From VRUE01 sp963774405 (GTDB lineage: Bacteria > Actinomycetota > Thermoleophilia > Solirubrobacterales > 70-9): a stretch of 64,000 bases of DNA. A model generated the notes under the pieces. It was not told the origin of the DNA and searched no databases. It was given only the letters and a program-made list of their open reading frames with translations. The first letter of the stretch is position 1; every line of letters starts with the position of its first letter. Made by a program: the position numbers and the translations under genes. Positions 18,977 to 26,928 of the stretch are shown one piece after another. Location of the stretch: contig CAVZEV010000005.1 of assembly GCA_963774405.1 (NCBI GenBank), positions 744,001 through 808,000 on the forward strand, written 5' to 3'.

Positions 18977-19861
18977 TTGGTGGCGCTTGGGCAGCTTGTC
19001 AGTGCCGGCCTCAGCGCCGAGGCTGTCCGCAAGCGGGTGGAGCGAGGTCGCTTGCACCTTGTGCACCCGGGCGTATATGCCGTTGGGCATGCATTGCTGG
19101 ACCGCGAAGGTCATCTGATGGCTGCGACTCTGGCGTGTGGTCCAGGGGCGGTGATTTCCCATTTCTCTGCCGCTGAGCTTTGGGGACTGATCGACGCGAC
19201 AAGGGCCGACATCGACGTAACGGCTCCGAACCGCCGTGGTCGAACTCCCGCCGAAATCTCCGCCCATCGCGATGGTGCGCTGCTCGATCGCGATTGCACG
19301 CAGCGGCACGGTATCCCCTGTACGAACGTCGCCCGGACTCTCCTGGATCTGGCCGGGGTCGTCACGCCCTGGGAACTACGCAAGGCCGTTTCCGAGGCAG
19401 AGGTTCTTGGCCTGCTCAATGTCTCCGCGATCCGAGCGCTGATGCGCCGCTGTCGCGGTCGCCGCGGAGTGGCACGGTTGCGAGTCTGTATCGACGAACT
19501 CGATCCATTGACGAAACGGACTCGCAGCGAACTCGAGCGGATTTTCCTGGCGTTGTGCAAACGGGCCGGGCTACCTCGGCCAGAGGTCAATGTGCCGCTG
19601 GAGGCGGCCGGTCTTCGTCTTCGACCCGACTTCCTCTGGCGAGACGCCCGTCTGATCATCGAAACCGATAGTCGAAAGTTCCATGGCACTGCGGCTGCCT
19701 TCGAGTTGGACCGGCAGCGCGAACAACGCTTTTTCGCCGCCGGCTGGCAGGTCCTGCGCTGTACCTGGCGCCAAGTCGAGTACGACCCGAACAGCCTGCT
19801 CCCCCTGCTGCGCGCCGGCTTCAGGCGCGTCAAGGCAGGCGCCGACGGGCCTCGAACGTGA
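18977..19861 (+). CDS. AbiEi-like HTH plus DUF559 (Vsr-like nuclease fold) protein
   Basis: A 294-residue protein. The N-terminal part is the winged HTH of type IV AbiEi antitoxins (GQLVSAGLSAEAVRKRVERG, LHLVHPGVYAVGH). The C-terminal part (about 190-285) is DUF559, related to Vsr/restriction nucleases: FLWRDARLIIETDSRKFHG supplies the acidic core and GWQVLRCTWRQVEYDP the later strand. The TTG at 18977 is the first standard start, but homology seems to continue upstream (GQIAGIAEAQHGLV, in frame from about 18941), so the true start is uncertain. No AbiEii toxin gene is adjacent. The last codons lie inside the second 47-nt palindrome. Role unknown; DNA binding and cleavage are inferred. Confidence 0.7.
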   Translation: MVALGQLVSAGLSAEAVRKRVERGRLHLVHPGVYAVGHALLDREGHLMAATLACGPGAVISHFSAAELWGLIDATRADIDVTAPNRRGRTPAEISAHRDGALLDRDCTQRHGIPCTNVARTLLDLAGVVTPWELRKAVSEAEVLGLLNVSAIRALMRRCRGRRGVARLRVCIDELDPLTKRTRSELERIFLALCKRAGLPRPEVNVPLEAAGLRLRPDFLWRDARLIIETDSRKFHGTAAAFELDRQREQRFFAAGWQVLRCTWRQVEYDPNSLLPLLRAGFRRVKAGADGPRT

Positions 19862-19889
19862 CATATCGACACGGTTTCGGCCCGTCGGC
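19841..19889. repeat. 47-nt palindromic repeat, copy 2 (over the 3' end of AbiEi/DUF559 gene)
   Basis: The outer stem is one step longer on each side than in copy 1: GCCGACGGGCC (19841-19851) and GGCCCGTCGGC (19879-19889), 11 bp perfect. It codes for the last residues ADGPRT and the stop, then continues into the gap before the convergent glycosidase. It could act as a terminator here, but copy 1 is not at a gene end. Confidence 0.85.
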
Positions 19890-19904
19890 CCCCGCGCGCT
19901 GGGG

Positions 19905-20999
19905 TCATTTGGCCTTGGCGGCTCGTGGGGGTGGAGGCGGGAGTGGGGGGAAGAGGCCGGCGTTGTATTCGGCGTACTGGAGGAAGGTTTCGCGGCGCAG
20001 CTTGAGGCGCAGGGTGTTGGTCGTGCGGGGGTAGAGGCGCAGGTCGTAGGGGTTGGCGCCGGGGCCGAAGCCGGCGTAGTAGACGAACATGCGCACCCGC
20101 GGGCGCTTCACCGTCCAGGCGACGAGCTGCTTGACGAAGCGCGGTTCGTCTTTGCCCGAGACCGCCCACTCGGTGATCGCGATCGGCTTGCGCTTCCACT
20201 GCTTGCCCGCGTAGAAGCGCTTGAGGTCTTTCCAGACCGGGAATTCGGAGTAGAAGTCGGTGCCTGCCCAGTCGACCCAGCGGGCCCCCGGCCAGAAGTT
20301 GCCCGGGAAGTTGCCCTTCACCCGCGGCGAGCCGCCCGGCAGTGGGCTCCAGATGATGCTCACCGGCGCCGGCCGCAGTTCAGTCGGGTTCGGCCCCTTT
20401 GTTCGGTTCAGTGGCGGCAGGCCGATTTCGGCGAGCGTCGCGTTGATCCCTTCCAGCGTCTGGCCGCCGCGGACGATCGCGGCGATGCGACGGAAGGCCT
20501 CCTTGTACCAGTAGGCGGTGTGTTCGCCGCCCTTCTGGGTGCCGTCGCAGTTGAACGCCGACCAGACGTTGAGGCAGCGGTTGGGCTCGCCCAGCGGCCT
20601 GATGTAAGCGGGCAACTGGTATTTGGCGAAGAAGTCGTTGAGCTGCAGCAGGTAGTCGTCGCCCGCTCCCAGAGCGATCTGCTCGGGCGTGATCAGCTCG
20701 CGCAGGGTCTGGTCATCGGCGCTCGAGATCGCCAGCACCGGCCGCGTGCCGGTTTCGCGCCAGCGTTCGTAGGCCTGGTTGAGGCTGTTGCCCCAGGGGT
20801 GGAAGGTCTCCAGCAGCGCCGGGTGCTTGGCCAGCAGTTCGGTGAATTCGTTGAACTTCTGCGTGGTGCCCTGGTCGCTGACGCCGAAGAGCACGTCGGG
20901 CTTGGGTGGGACCAGAGTCAGTGCCTGCGCGGGCGCGGCGCCGATCGCGCCGATCGCCAGTGCCAATGCCGCTGTCTGTCTAAGTCTCCTCCAGAACAT
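19905..20999 (-). CDS. Secreted GH26-like glycosidase
   Basis: A 364-residue protein with a signal peptide (TAALALAIGAIGAAPAQA). The barrel motifs are AYIRPLGEPNRCLNVW, with the likely acid/base E, and RKPIAITEWAVSG near residue 285, with the likely nucleophile E. This arrangement resembles beta-mannanase (GH26) and related clan-A enzymes. The substrate is unknown. A Pro-rich tail (LFPPLPPPPPRAA) ends the protein. The start lies inside the 3' end of the SDR gene (20-base overlap), so the two are probably translated together. Confidence 0.75.
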   Translation of the reverse strand: MFWRRLRQTAALALAIGAIGAAPAQALTLVPPKPDVLFGVSDQGTTQKFNEFTELLAKHPALLETFHPWGNSLNQAYERWRETGTRPVLAISSADDQTLRELITPEQIALGAGDDYLLQLNDFFAKYQLPAYIRPLGEPNRCLNVWSAFNCDGTQKGGEHTAYWYKEAFRRIAAIVRGGQTLEGINATLAEIGLPPLNRTKGPNPTELRPAPVSIIWSPLPGGSPRVKGNFPGNFWPGARWVDWAGTDFYSEFPVWKDLKRFYAGKQWKRKPIAITEWAVSGKDEPRFVKQLVAWTVKRPRVRMFVYYAGFGPGANPYDLRLYPRTTNTLRLKLRRETFLQYAEYNAGLFPPLPPPPPRAAKAK

Positions 21000-21861
21000 C
21001 GTCCATCCTTCTTGGCTCGACTCCGAGCTCCTCCGCGTCGGCCGTGCCGCGCTCGCTGGTCATCGAGACCTCCATCAGCTCGGCCTCCTCCCAGGTTGCA
21101 AACACGGCCTCGCCGAAAAGGGAGCGGATCGCGATCAGGCCCGAGCGGACGATCGGGAGCGGCACGTGGACCAGCGGCCGGGGCCTGCCGGCAATCCGGC
21201 TGACCAGGTCCGACATCTGGTCGTAGTCGAGCGTCTCCGGGCCGGCCAGCTCGTAGCGCCGGCGCCCATCTCGCTCCAGGGCGCTGACCACGCAGCGGGC
21301 GGCGTCGTTGGCCCAGATCGGCTCGAAGCGGGCCCGGCCGCCGCCGGAAACCGGCAGCACCGGCAGGAAGGAGAAGCGGCGCAGCAGCGTGATCCAGGGG
21401 TCGGAGCGGTCATAGACGATCGAGGGAGCGAAGATCGTCGTCTGCAGCGACGAGGAGGCGATCGCCTGCTCGGCCAGCCACTTGGCGCGGAAGAAGCGCG
21501 TGCGCTGGGCCTGCGAGGCGTTGAGGGCGCTGAAGAAGACGAAGCGCTCGACGCCGCTGCGCTCAGCCGCGCGCAGCAGGCGCACCGTCGCCAGGCCGTT
21601 CAGCTCCTCGATCCGGTGCGGCGGCTGGTCGCGAATCGTCGCCGCCAGGTGGACGACGGTGTCGACGCCGCGCAGTGCCTGGCGCACCAGGTAGGGGTCC
21701 GACATCTCGCCGAGATCGCCGAGGGCGATCTGCACGTCGACCCGGCGCGAGCCAAGGCGCCGCGGCTCGCGCACCAGGCAGCGCACGTCGTGTCCGCGCT
21801 CGAGCAGCAGCGGCAGCAGCCGCGACCCAACGCTTCCGGTTGCCCCTGTCAGCAGCAGCAT
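20980..21861 (-). CDS. NAD(P)-binding atypical SDR (NmrA/NDUFA9-like)
   Basis: A 293-residue Rossmann-fold protein. The nucleotide site at the N terminus is LLTGATGSVGSRLLPLLLER. Others are VVHLAATIRDQPP, FVFFSALNASQAQRTRFFRA and TIFAPSIVYDR. The canonical SDR Tyr-x3-Lys is not preserved (RTRFFRAKW), as in atypical SDRs of the complex-I NDUFA9 type, so an oxidoreductase role is uncertain. A role in cofactor binding or quinone-related function is possible by family. Confidence 0.75.
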   Translation of the reverse strand: MLLLTGATGSVGSRLLPLLLERGHDVRCLVREPRRLGSRRVDVQIALGDLGEMSDPYLVRQALRGVDTVVHLAATIRDQPPHRIEELNGLATVRLLRAAERSGVERFVFFSALNASQAQRTRFFRAKWLAEQAIASSSLQTTIFAPSIVYDRSDPWITLLRRFSFLPVLPVSGGGRARFEPIWANDAARCVVSALERDGRRRYELAGPETLDYDQMSDLVSRIAGRPRPLVHVPLPIVRSGLIAIRSLFGEAVFATWEEAELMEVSMTSERGTADAEELGVEPRRMDDVLEET

Positions 21862-21873
21862 CGCCGAGCGATG

Positions 21874-24154
21874 CTAGTGGCGATGCTTCTTTGGCTTCGG
21901 CTTGGGCCCCAGCGTGAGGCTGACCTTGCCCGAGGAGGAGAGCGAGCCGGGCGCCGGGTTCGAGGAGCCTGACCACGAGCGGCGGCAGCCGGCGGCCCTT
22001 CTTGGCCTTCGGCTTGGTCACGCTGCCCAGTGTGCAGTTGGCGGCAGCGAGCTTGGCCTTTGCCTGACCAAGGCTCTTGCCGGCCAGGCTCGGCACCTTG
22101 CAGATCGGCTTCGGAGGTTGCGAAACAGTGGCGGGCGGACTGGCTGCGCGTATCTCGGCTTCCGTTTTTTCCACCGTCCCCGGCGGCAGTTCTTCGACCA
22201 CCGAGATGCCCAATTCGCCCTCGAGGGCTTCCATCGCCTTGGCGACGTCGAGCCGGCCCCCGCTCGTTGTGTTGCCGGCCAGTGAGGGGACGGCATCGAC
22301 GCCCTCCAGCAGCGCTTGGCGCACTTCGGTCACGCTTGCTCCGGGCTCGAGCGAGAAGAGCAGGGCCGCGCCGCCGGTGACGTGCGGCGCCGCCATCGAG
22401 GTGCCCTGGAGGTAGCCGTAGCTCGTGGCGGTCCCAACCGGTTCGGAACAGACGAGAGTGATGTCGTCGAGCCAGATGCCGCTGCCGGCGGTGGGGGACG
22501 ATCCGGTCGTGAAGCGGAACTGGACCTGAACTTCGCCGCCGGATTTGAAGGCGGACGCAAGGTCGAGGAAACGAGTTTCCATCCCGCTGGCCGGGGAGCT
22601 GGCTGGGGTCGAAGATGACTGCTCGACCCCGTTGAGGAGCACTGCGTAGCGGTACTGGTCTCCAGAGGCGAGCGAGACATGACGACTTTGAGTGAGCCTG
22701 CAGCCGCCATTTGCCGGGATCGTCACCGGCGCCGAGGTCACCTCACGCACGGTGTTGGCCGCTGGGGCGCCGACCAGGTCGGTCATCCCGAAGGACGTCA
22801 GCGGCGATTCGTTGGTGCGGGTGAAGCCGCCATCGGCGCCCGTCGCGACCCATTTGGTGGCGAAGTCGTTTGTGGTGAACGTGTCTTGGAAGCGGGTTCC
22901 GTACGGATAGGCGCTGAGCGTCTCGGTTCCCGGTGCGCCGAGGTCAACCGAGGCGGCGCCCCAGTCCGAGAAGCCGGCGAGGCCATCCGCTTGGTTGGTC
23001 GCGGCAACGCAGACGATGTTGTCGATCGGTCCAGGTATCGATCCAGATGCCTGTTGGTCGGGCCTGAAGTCGCATGGGTAGTGATGGCCGTGCGGCGCGG
23101 AGCCGGCGCCGTCGTTGTCGGAGCCGTCGTTTCCGGCGGAGATCACGAAGAGGGTGTGTTTGGCCGCAGCGATCGCGTCGACTTCGGCCTGCTGGGCTTC
23201 GTTTCCGCCAAGGGACATGTTCGCCACCCGGGCGCCCTTTGCTGCGGCGTAGTTGATCGCAGCGACGATCGACGAGGTCCGGCAGCGGCTCTCTCCCAGA
23301 TTGGGAAAGCGAGAACAGACCCGCAGCGGCATGATCCGGACGTTCTGGGCGACCCCGGTTATTCCCACGCCGTTGTTGCCGGCGGCGCCCATCGTGCCGG
23401 CCGTGTGGACACCGTGCCCGCCCGAGATCAGGTCTTCGTCGGTGGGGTCGCCATCCTGGGTCGGCGCTTCTCCATTGGCGCCGATGAAGTCGGCGCCGTG
23501 GAGGTCGTCAACGATTCCGTTGCCATCGTCATCGACGCCGGGAGTGCCCCCGCTCTCGCCCGGATTCGTCCAGGCGACCGAGTTGAGGTCTTCGTACTCG
23601 AAGCGGTAGCCCGAGTCGATGTCGGCGATCACGATCGAGGGCGAGCCGACGGTTCGGTTCCACGCGGCCGGTGCGTTGATGTCGGCACCGGCAATCGCGC
23701 CGTTGAACCCGTCTATGCCGGTGCCCAGGTTGCGCAGGCCCCAGAGCTGGCCGAAGAGCGGATCGTTGGGAAGGGCGTTGATGGCGCGGTAGCCGTCGCG
23801 TTCGGCGACCGCGACGGACGGGTCGGCCTCGAGGCTTGACACCGCCTCGGCCGCCGTCTGGCCGGGTCGCACCGAGACCAGCTGGAAGCGGCGGTTGCCG
23901 AGGTCGCTCTCGAAGCTGACGTCGGCCTCTCCGCGCGCCTCGATCCGGTCGCTGCGATCGGCTTGGCCGGCCCACTCGACGATCAACTCGTCGGCGGAGC
24001 GCGTCGCCGGTGGCGTGGGTGGCGCAGAAGGGGGAACGGCGCGGTCGGCCGCCGCCGTTGCCGGCAGCAGGAGCATGAACAGCGCGCAGGGAATCAGCAG
24101 CCGTGGACGGGACACACGGCGACGATAGCCCGATTTGCGCTCGATCGACGGCAC
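21874..24154 (-). CDS. Secreted subtilisin-like (S8) protease with PASTA-like end, one frameshift
   Basis: Signal peptide (LLIPCALFMLLLPATAAA), then an I9-like propeptide region (to about residue 125) and the S8 domain. The triad is Asp180 (IADIDSG), His247 (GGHGVHTAGT) and Ser586 (GTSMAAPHVTGG); the oxyanion Asn is N342 (ISAGND). An extra module of about 145 residues (about 422-567, with ITLVC at its end) sits between the Asn and Ser boxes. It reads like a beta-sandwich carbohydrate- or protein-binding domain. The end is a PASTA-like repeat (CKVPSLAGKSLGQAKAKLAA). A surplus base near 21968 shifts the frame; corrected, the protein ends LTLGPKPKPKKHRH with a stop at 21874. A later GTG start (VSRPRLL) is possible. 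Confidence 0.85.
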
Positions 24155-24294
24155 TCGACCGAATTTCCTCCCACCGGCAAGCGGGCGCCAGAGCCACGCT
24201 GCCGCCGCCCAATCCCTAAAATGTGCGCTCGCGCTTGGCGGGGGCCTCGAGCCTCCGGCGGCACCGAAACGACGAACCAGGAGATAAGCCTCGA

Positions 24295-24567
24295 ATGACC
24301 TACGTCATCGCCGAGCCTTGCATCGGCCAGAAGGACAACTCGTGTGTCGAGGTCTGTCCCGTCGACTGCATTCACCCGACGCCGGACGAGCCCGACTACG
24401 ACTCGGTAGAGATGCTCTACATCGACCCGGACGAGTGCATCGATTGCGACGCTTGCGTTGAGGCCTGTCCCGTGGACGCCTGTTTCGCCGAGGATCAGCT
24501 GCCGGCTGAGTGGGCGAAGTACGCCGAGATCAACGCCAATTACTACAAGAGCAAGGCGAGTGCCTGA
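24295..24567 (+). CDS. fdxA: 7Fe ferredoxin (3Fe-4S/4Fe-4S)
   Basis: A 90-residue protein. The cysteines are arranged as CIGQKDNSCVEVCPVDC for the first cluster and CIDCDACVEACPVDAC for the second, typical of actinobacterial FdxA-type ferredoxins. The C-terminal extension (AEWAKYAEINANYY) matches the family. It is a small soluble electron carrier, for example for P450s such as the one at 40833, although they are not linked. The ATG at 24295 gives the family start MTYVIAEPCIG; an upstream frame extension is non-coding. Confidence 0.95.
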   Translation: MTYVIAEPCIGQKDNSCVEVCPVDCIHPTPDEPDYDSVEMLYIDPDECIDCDACVEACPVDACFAEDQLPAEWAKYAEINANYYKSKASA

Positions 24568-24769
24568 ACAGACCGTTTAGGCACTTCTGGCGTACCAAAA
24601 AACACCCTTCGGCCACTTTGCAGTAAGCCGGTGGTGGGCGTTGTCACCCACGTCCACTCTCGGTCCGGTGCACCATTTTTTAGCCTTAAGATCGTTGTTG
24701 CATCGGGTGACCCGCTAGGTCGTCAGCATGAGGCTTCCTAGCAATGGAGCTCGGTGCTTGCTCGATGGA

Positions 24770-24804
24770 CTGGGAGGGCGGCGCTGTACTGGCCGCCCTC
24801 CTAG
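24770..24804. terminator. Bidirectional terminator between fdxA and the ArsR-like gene
   Basis: CTGGGAGGGCGGC (24770-24782) and GCCGCCCTCCTAG (24792-24804) form a 13-bp stem with one G-U step and a 9-base loop. The right arm includes the stop codon of the minus-strand regulator. The 24568-24769 stretch before it shows no gene; it holds a few AT-rich bases (around 24673) and nothing I can name. Confidence 0.7.
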
Positions 24805-25424
24805 CTGTCACTCGTGGCCAGGCGCTCGCCCGGCGGACGACCGGAGCGGCTGCGCTCGAAGCTCATCGCCGCGACGACGGTTGAGGTTCCGGGTTCCTCG
24901 CTCGCGAGCAGGCGGGCGGTGCTTTTCGCCTCGATCTCCTCGACCCGCGCGTAGGAGGCGGCCATCTCGTCGGCCACTTCCCGCCGTCCCTCCTCGTCGA
25001 GGCTGACCGAGCGCCAGCTCATCCAGATGTCTTCGTCGGAATCCATCCTGCCCGCGCGCAGGGCGGCAAGGCCCTCGGCCATAATCGCCTGCAGGATCAG
25101 GGCGGCGAACTCACGTTTCGTCTCCGCGGGCAGCCGGCGCGCTTCCTCGTCGCTGACGAACGGTCGCGCGATCGCGCGGTAGAAGTGCTCGGTGGCGCCG
25201 CGCCGCTGCTCGGTGCCGACGAATTCGATGCAGCCGGAGTCGAACAGTTCTTTGACGTGGTGGCCGACCTTGCTCACCCCCTCGCCGATGATCTTGGCGA
25301 TCTCGTTGGGGCTGGCGGTACCTTCGTTGAGGATCGCGAGGGCGTCGATCCTGATCCGGTGACCGACGGCGTAGGCCACGGCCTCGTCGATGCTTCTCTT
25401 CTGCCCCTTTGCGGTAGTCGCCAA
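24801..25424 (-). CDS. ArsR-type winged-helix regulator
   Basis: A 207-residue protein. The N-terminal winged HTH (residues about 15-85) reads RIRIDALAILNEGTASPNEI, then GVSKVGHHVKELFDSGCIEF and GATEHFYRA. The C-terminal half is a helical region of unknown function. No metal-binding cysteine pair is evident. I chose the TTG at 25424 because a GGAGGA ribosome site lies 7 bases upstream; a TTG at 25442 would include that site. This HTH-plus-helical format is common in Solirubrobacterales. The AT-rich inverted repeat at 25521 may be its operator. Confidence 0.75.
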   Translation of the reverse strand: MATTAKGQKRSIDEAVAYAVGHRIRIDALAILNEGTASPNEIAKIIGEGVSKVGHHVKELFDSGCIEFVGTEQRRGATEHFYRAIARPFVSDEEARRLPAETKREFAALILQAIMAEGLAALRAGRMDSDEDIWMSWRSVSLDEEGRREVADEMAASYARVEEIEAKSTARLLASEEPGTSTVVAAMSFERSRSGRPPGERLATSDS

Positions 25425-25520
25425 GGCTGATCCTCCAGTCAAGAGCTATCTCATTGCTAAGGCTGGCCGGAGGATAAGCAAGTTTCCCTGATCGGAGTCG
25501 GCCACACTCAGCGATGCCTC

Positions 25521-25544
25521 AATACTTAATTTTTTCTTAGTATT
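25521..25544. promoter_or_regulatory. AT-rich inverted repeat upstream of the ArsR-like gene and a small ORF
   Basis: AATACT (25521-25526) and AGTATT (25539-25544) flank a 12-base TA-rich centre in an otherwise GC-rich gap. It lies about 100 bases upstream of the regulator start on the minus strand and about 50 bases upstream of a small plus-strand ORF. It may be an operator or overlapping promoters; the six-base arms are short. Confidence 0.4.
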
Positions 25545-25594
25545 GCGCTCGAATCCCGGTCAGACGGGCAGGAGAGGGGAGGAGGTGAGCTTTG

Positions 25595-25654
25595 ATGAGG
25601 ATCGCCAGCGTAGGCGCGGTGCTGCCGAGCGTGCACGTCTTCAAGCACAACTAG
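25595..25654 (+). CDS. 19-codon small ORF with near-perfect Shine-Dalgarno
   Basis: ATG (25595) to TAG (25652-25654) encodes MRIASVGAVLPSVHVFKHN. The ribosome site AGGAGGTGA (25580-25588) lies six bases upstream of the ATG and is the strongest in this part of the window. The gene ends 7 bases before the convergent Mrp gene end. The start resembles the beginning of ketosynthase-III or similar proteins, but nothing follows. It may be a real micropeptide, a leader peptide, or the stump of a lost gene. Confidence 0.35.
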   Translation: MRIASVGAVLPSVHVFKHN

Positions 25655-25661
25655 GCCCTGC

Positions 25662-26819
25662 CTACTGGACGACCGGAAGCGGAGTGCCGCTGAGCGGTGG
25701 CGGTTCGGCCGCCGCCGGTGTCGCCTGCAGGACCGGCAGCTCCTGTGGCGTGGCCGCGATGATTCCGCGCGCGGCCTGACGAATTGCCTGCGCCGCGGGA
25801 GAGTCGGGTTCTGCCGTGACCAGCGGTGAGCCGCTGTCGGCGTGCTCGCGCAGGGGCTCGGAAAGCGGGATCTTGCCGAGCAGGGGGATGTCGAGTTCGT
25901 CGGCGAGCAGCTGCCCGCCGCCCTCGCCGAAGATCGTGAAGCGCTCGCCGTCGGGAGTGGTGAAGCCGGACATGTTCTCGATCGCGCCGAGCAGCTCGAG
26001 GTCGAACTTGGCCGCCATGTCGGCGCCCCGCTTGGCCACGGTTTGAGCGGCGGGCTGAGGCGTGGTGACGATCAGGAACTTCGCCTGCGGCAGCAGCTGG
26101 GCCAGGGTCATCGAGACGTCGCCGGTTCCCGGCGGCAGGTCCAGCAGCAGGTACTCCAGCTCGCCCCAGGCGACGTCCTCGAGGAACTGCTGGATCGCCT
26201 TGTGCAGCATCGGGCCGCGCCAGACGACGGCCGAGTTCTCCTCGACGAAGAAGCCGATCGACATCACCTTGACGCCGCCGGCGGACTCGAGCGGCAGGAT
26301 CTTGCGCTCGCCGTTGACCTCGGGCTTGCTGTTGACGCCGAGCATGCGCGGGATCGAGTAGCCGTAGACGTCGCAGTCGAGGGCGCCGGAGGGGTGCCCT
26401 TCGGCGGACAGCGCGGCGGCAAGGTTGGCGGTCATCGTCGACTTGCCGACGCCGCCCTTGCCCGAGGCGATGCAGATCACGTTTTTCACCTGGGCGAGTG
26501 CGCCGGCCGGCAGCTTGCCGCGGCCGAGCGTCTGCTGCAGGGCCGATTTCTCCTCGTCGGAGAGCACGTCGAAGCCGACGGCGACCGCGGTCACTCCCTC
26601 CAGCTCGGAGACCTGCTTGGCCACTGCCTGTTCGAAGTGGGAGCGGATCGGGCAGCCCGCTGTGGTCAGCGAGACGACGACCTCGACCCGGCCGTCGTCG
26701 CGAACCTCGATCGAGCGCACCATGCCCAACTCGACGATCGAGCGGCGCAGCTCGGGGTCGATTACGGCTCGCAGCTTCTCGGTTATCTGATCCTGCGTTG
26801 GAAGTGGCATTGCGGCCAT
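25662..26819 (-). CDS. mrp: Mrp/NBP35-type P-loop ATPase (Fe-S cluster carrier)
   Basis: A 385-residue protein. The N-terminal DUF59/MIP18-like domain spans about residues 8-90 (LRAVIDPELRRSIVELGMV). The deviant Walker A CIASGKGGVGKSTMTANLAA is near 115, with YLLLDLPPGTGDVSMTLAQL downstream. In many Mrp proteins a CPxC follows ENMS; here it reads ENMSGFTTPDGERFTIFGEG with no cysteines. From memory, mycobacterial Mrp also lacks it. The C-terminal tail is Pro-rich. By family it loads or carries Fe-S clusters in the cytoplasm. Confidence 0.9.
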   Translation of the reverse strand: MAAMPLPTQDQITEKLRAVIDPELRRSIVELGMVRSIEVRDDGRVEVVVSLTTAGCPIRSHFEQAVAKQVSELEGVTAVAVGFDVLSDEEKSALQQTLGRGKLPAGALAQVKNVICIASGKGGVGKSTMTANLAAALSAEGHPSGALDCDVYGYSIPRMLGVNSKPEVNGERKILPLESAGGVKVMSIGFFVEENSAVVWRGPMLHKAIQQFLEDVAWGELEYLLLDLPPGTGDVSMTLAQLLPQAKFLIVTTPQPAAQTVAKRGADMAAKFDLELLGAIENMSGFTTPDGERFTIFGEGGGQLLADELDIPLLGKIPLSEPLREHADSGSPLVTAEPDSPAAQAIRQAARGIIAATPQELPVLQATPAAAEPPPLSGTPLPVVQ

Positions 26820-26928
26820 TCTCGCAAAGGCGCCGAGGCGGCAGCCGCCGGGGTTCCGGCGCCCCGGGGGGAGAGAACTCGGCGCCGCTGCCTTAGGCCC
26901 GGCAATGTCGTCGAGTCAAGGAGGGTTT

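Noticed and set aside
17021..19309. 762-residue minus-strand ORF
   Set aside because: Antisense of groEL; no domain pattern and codon bias follows groEL.
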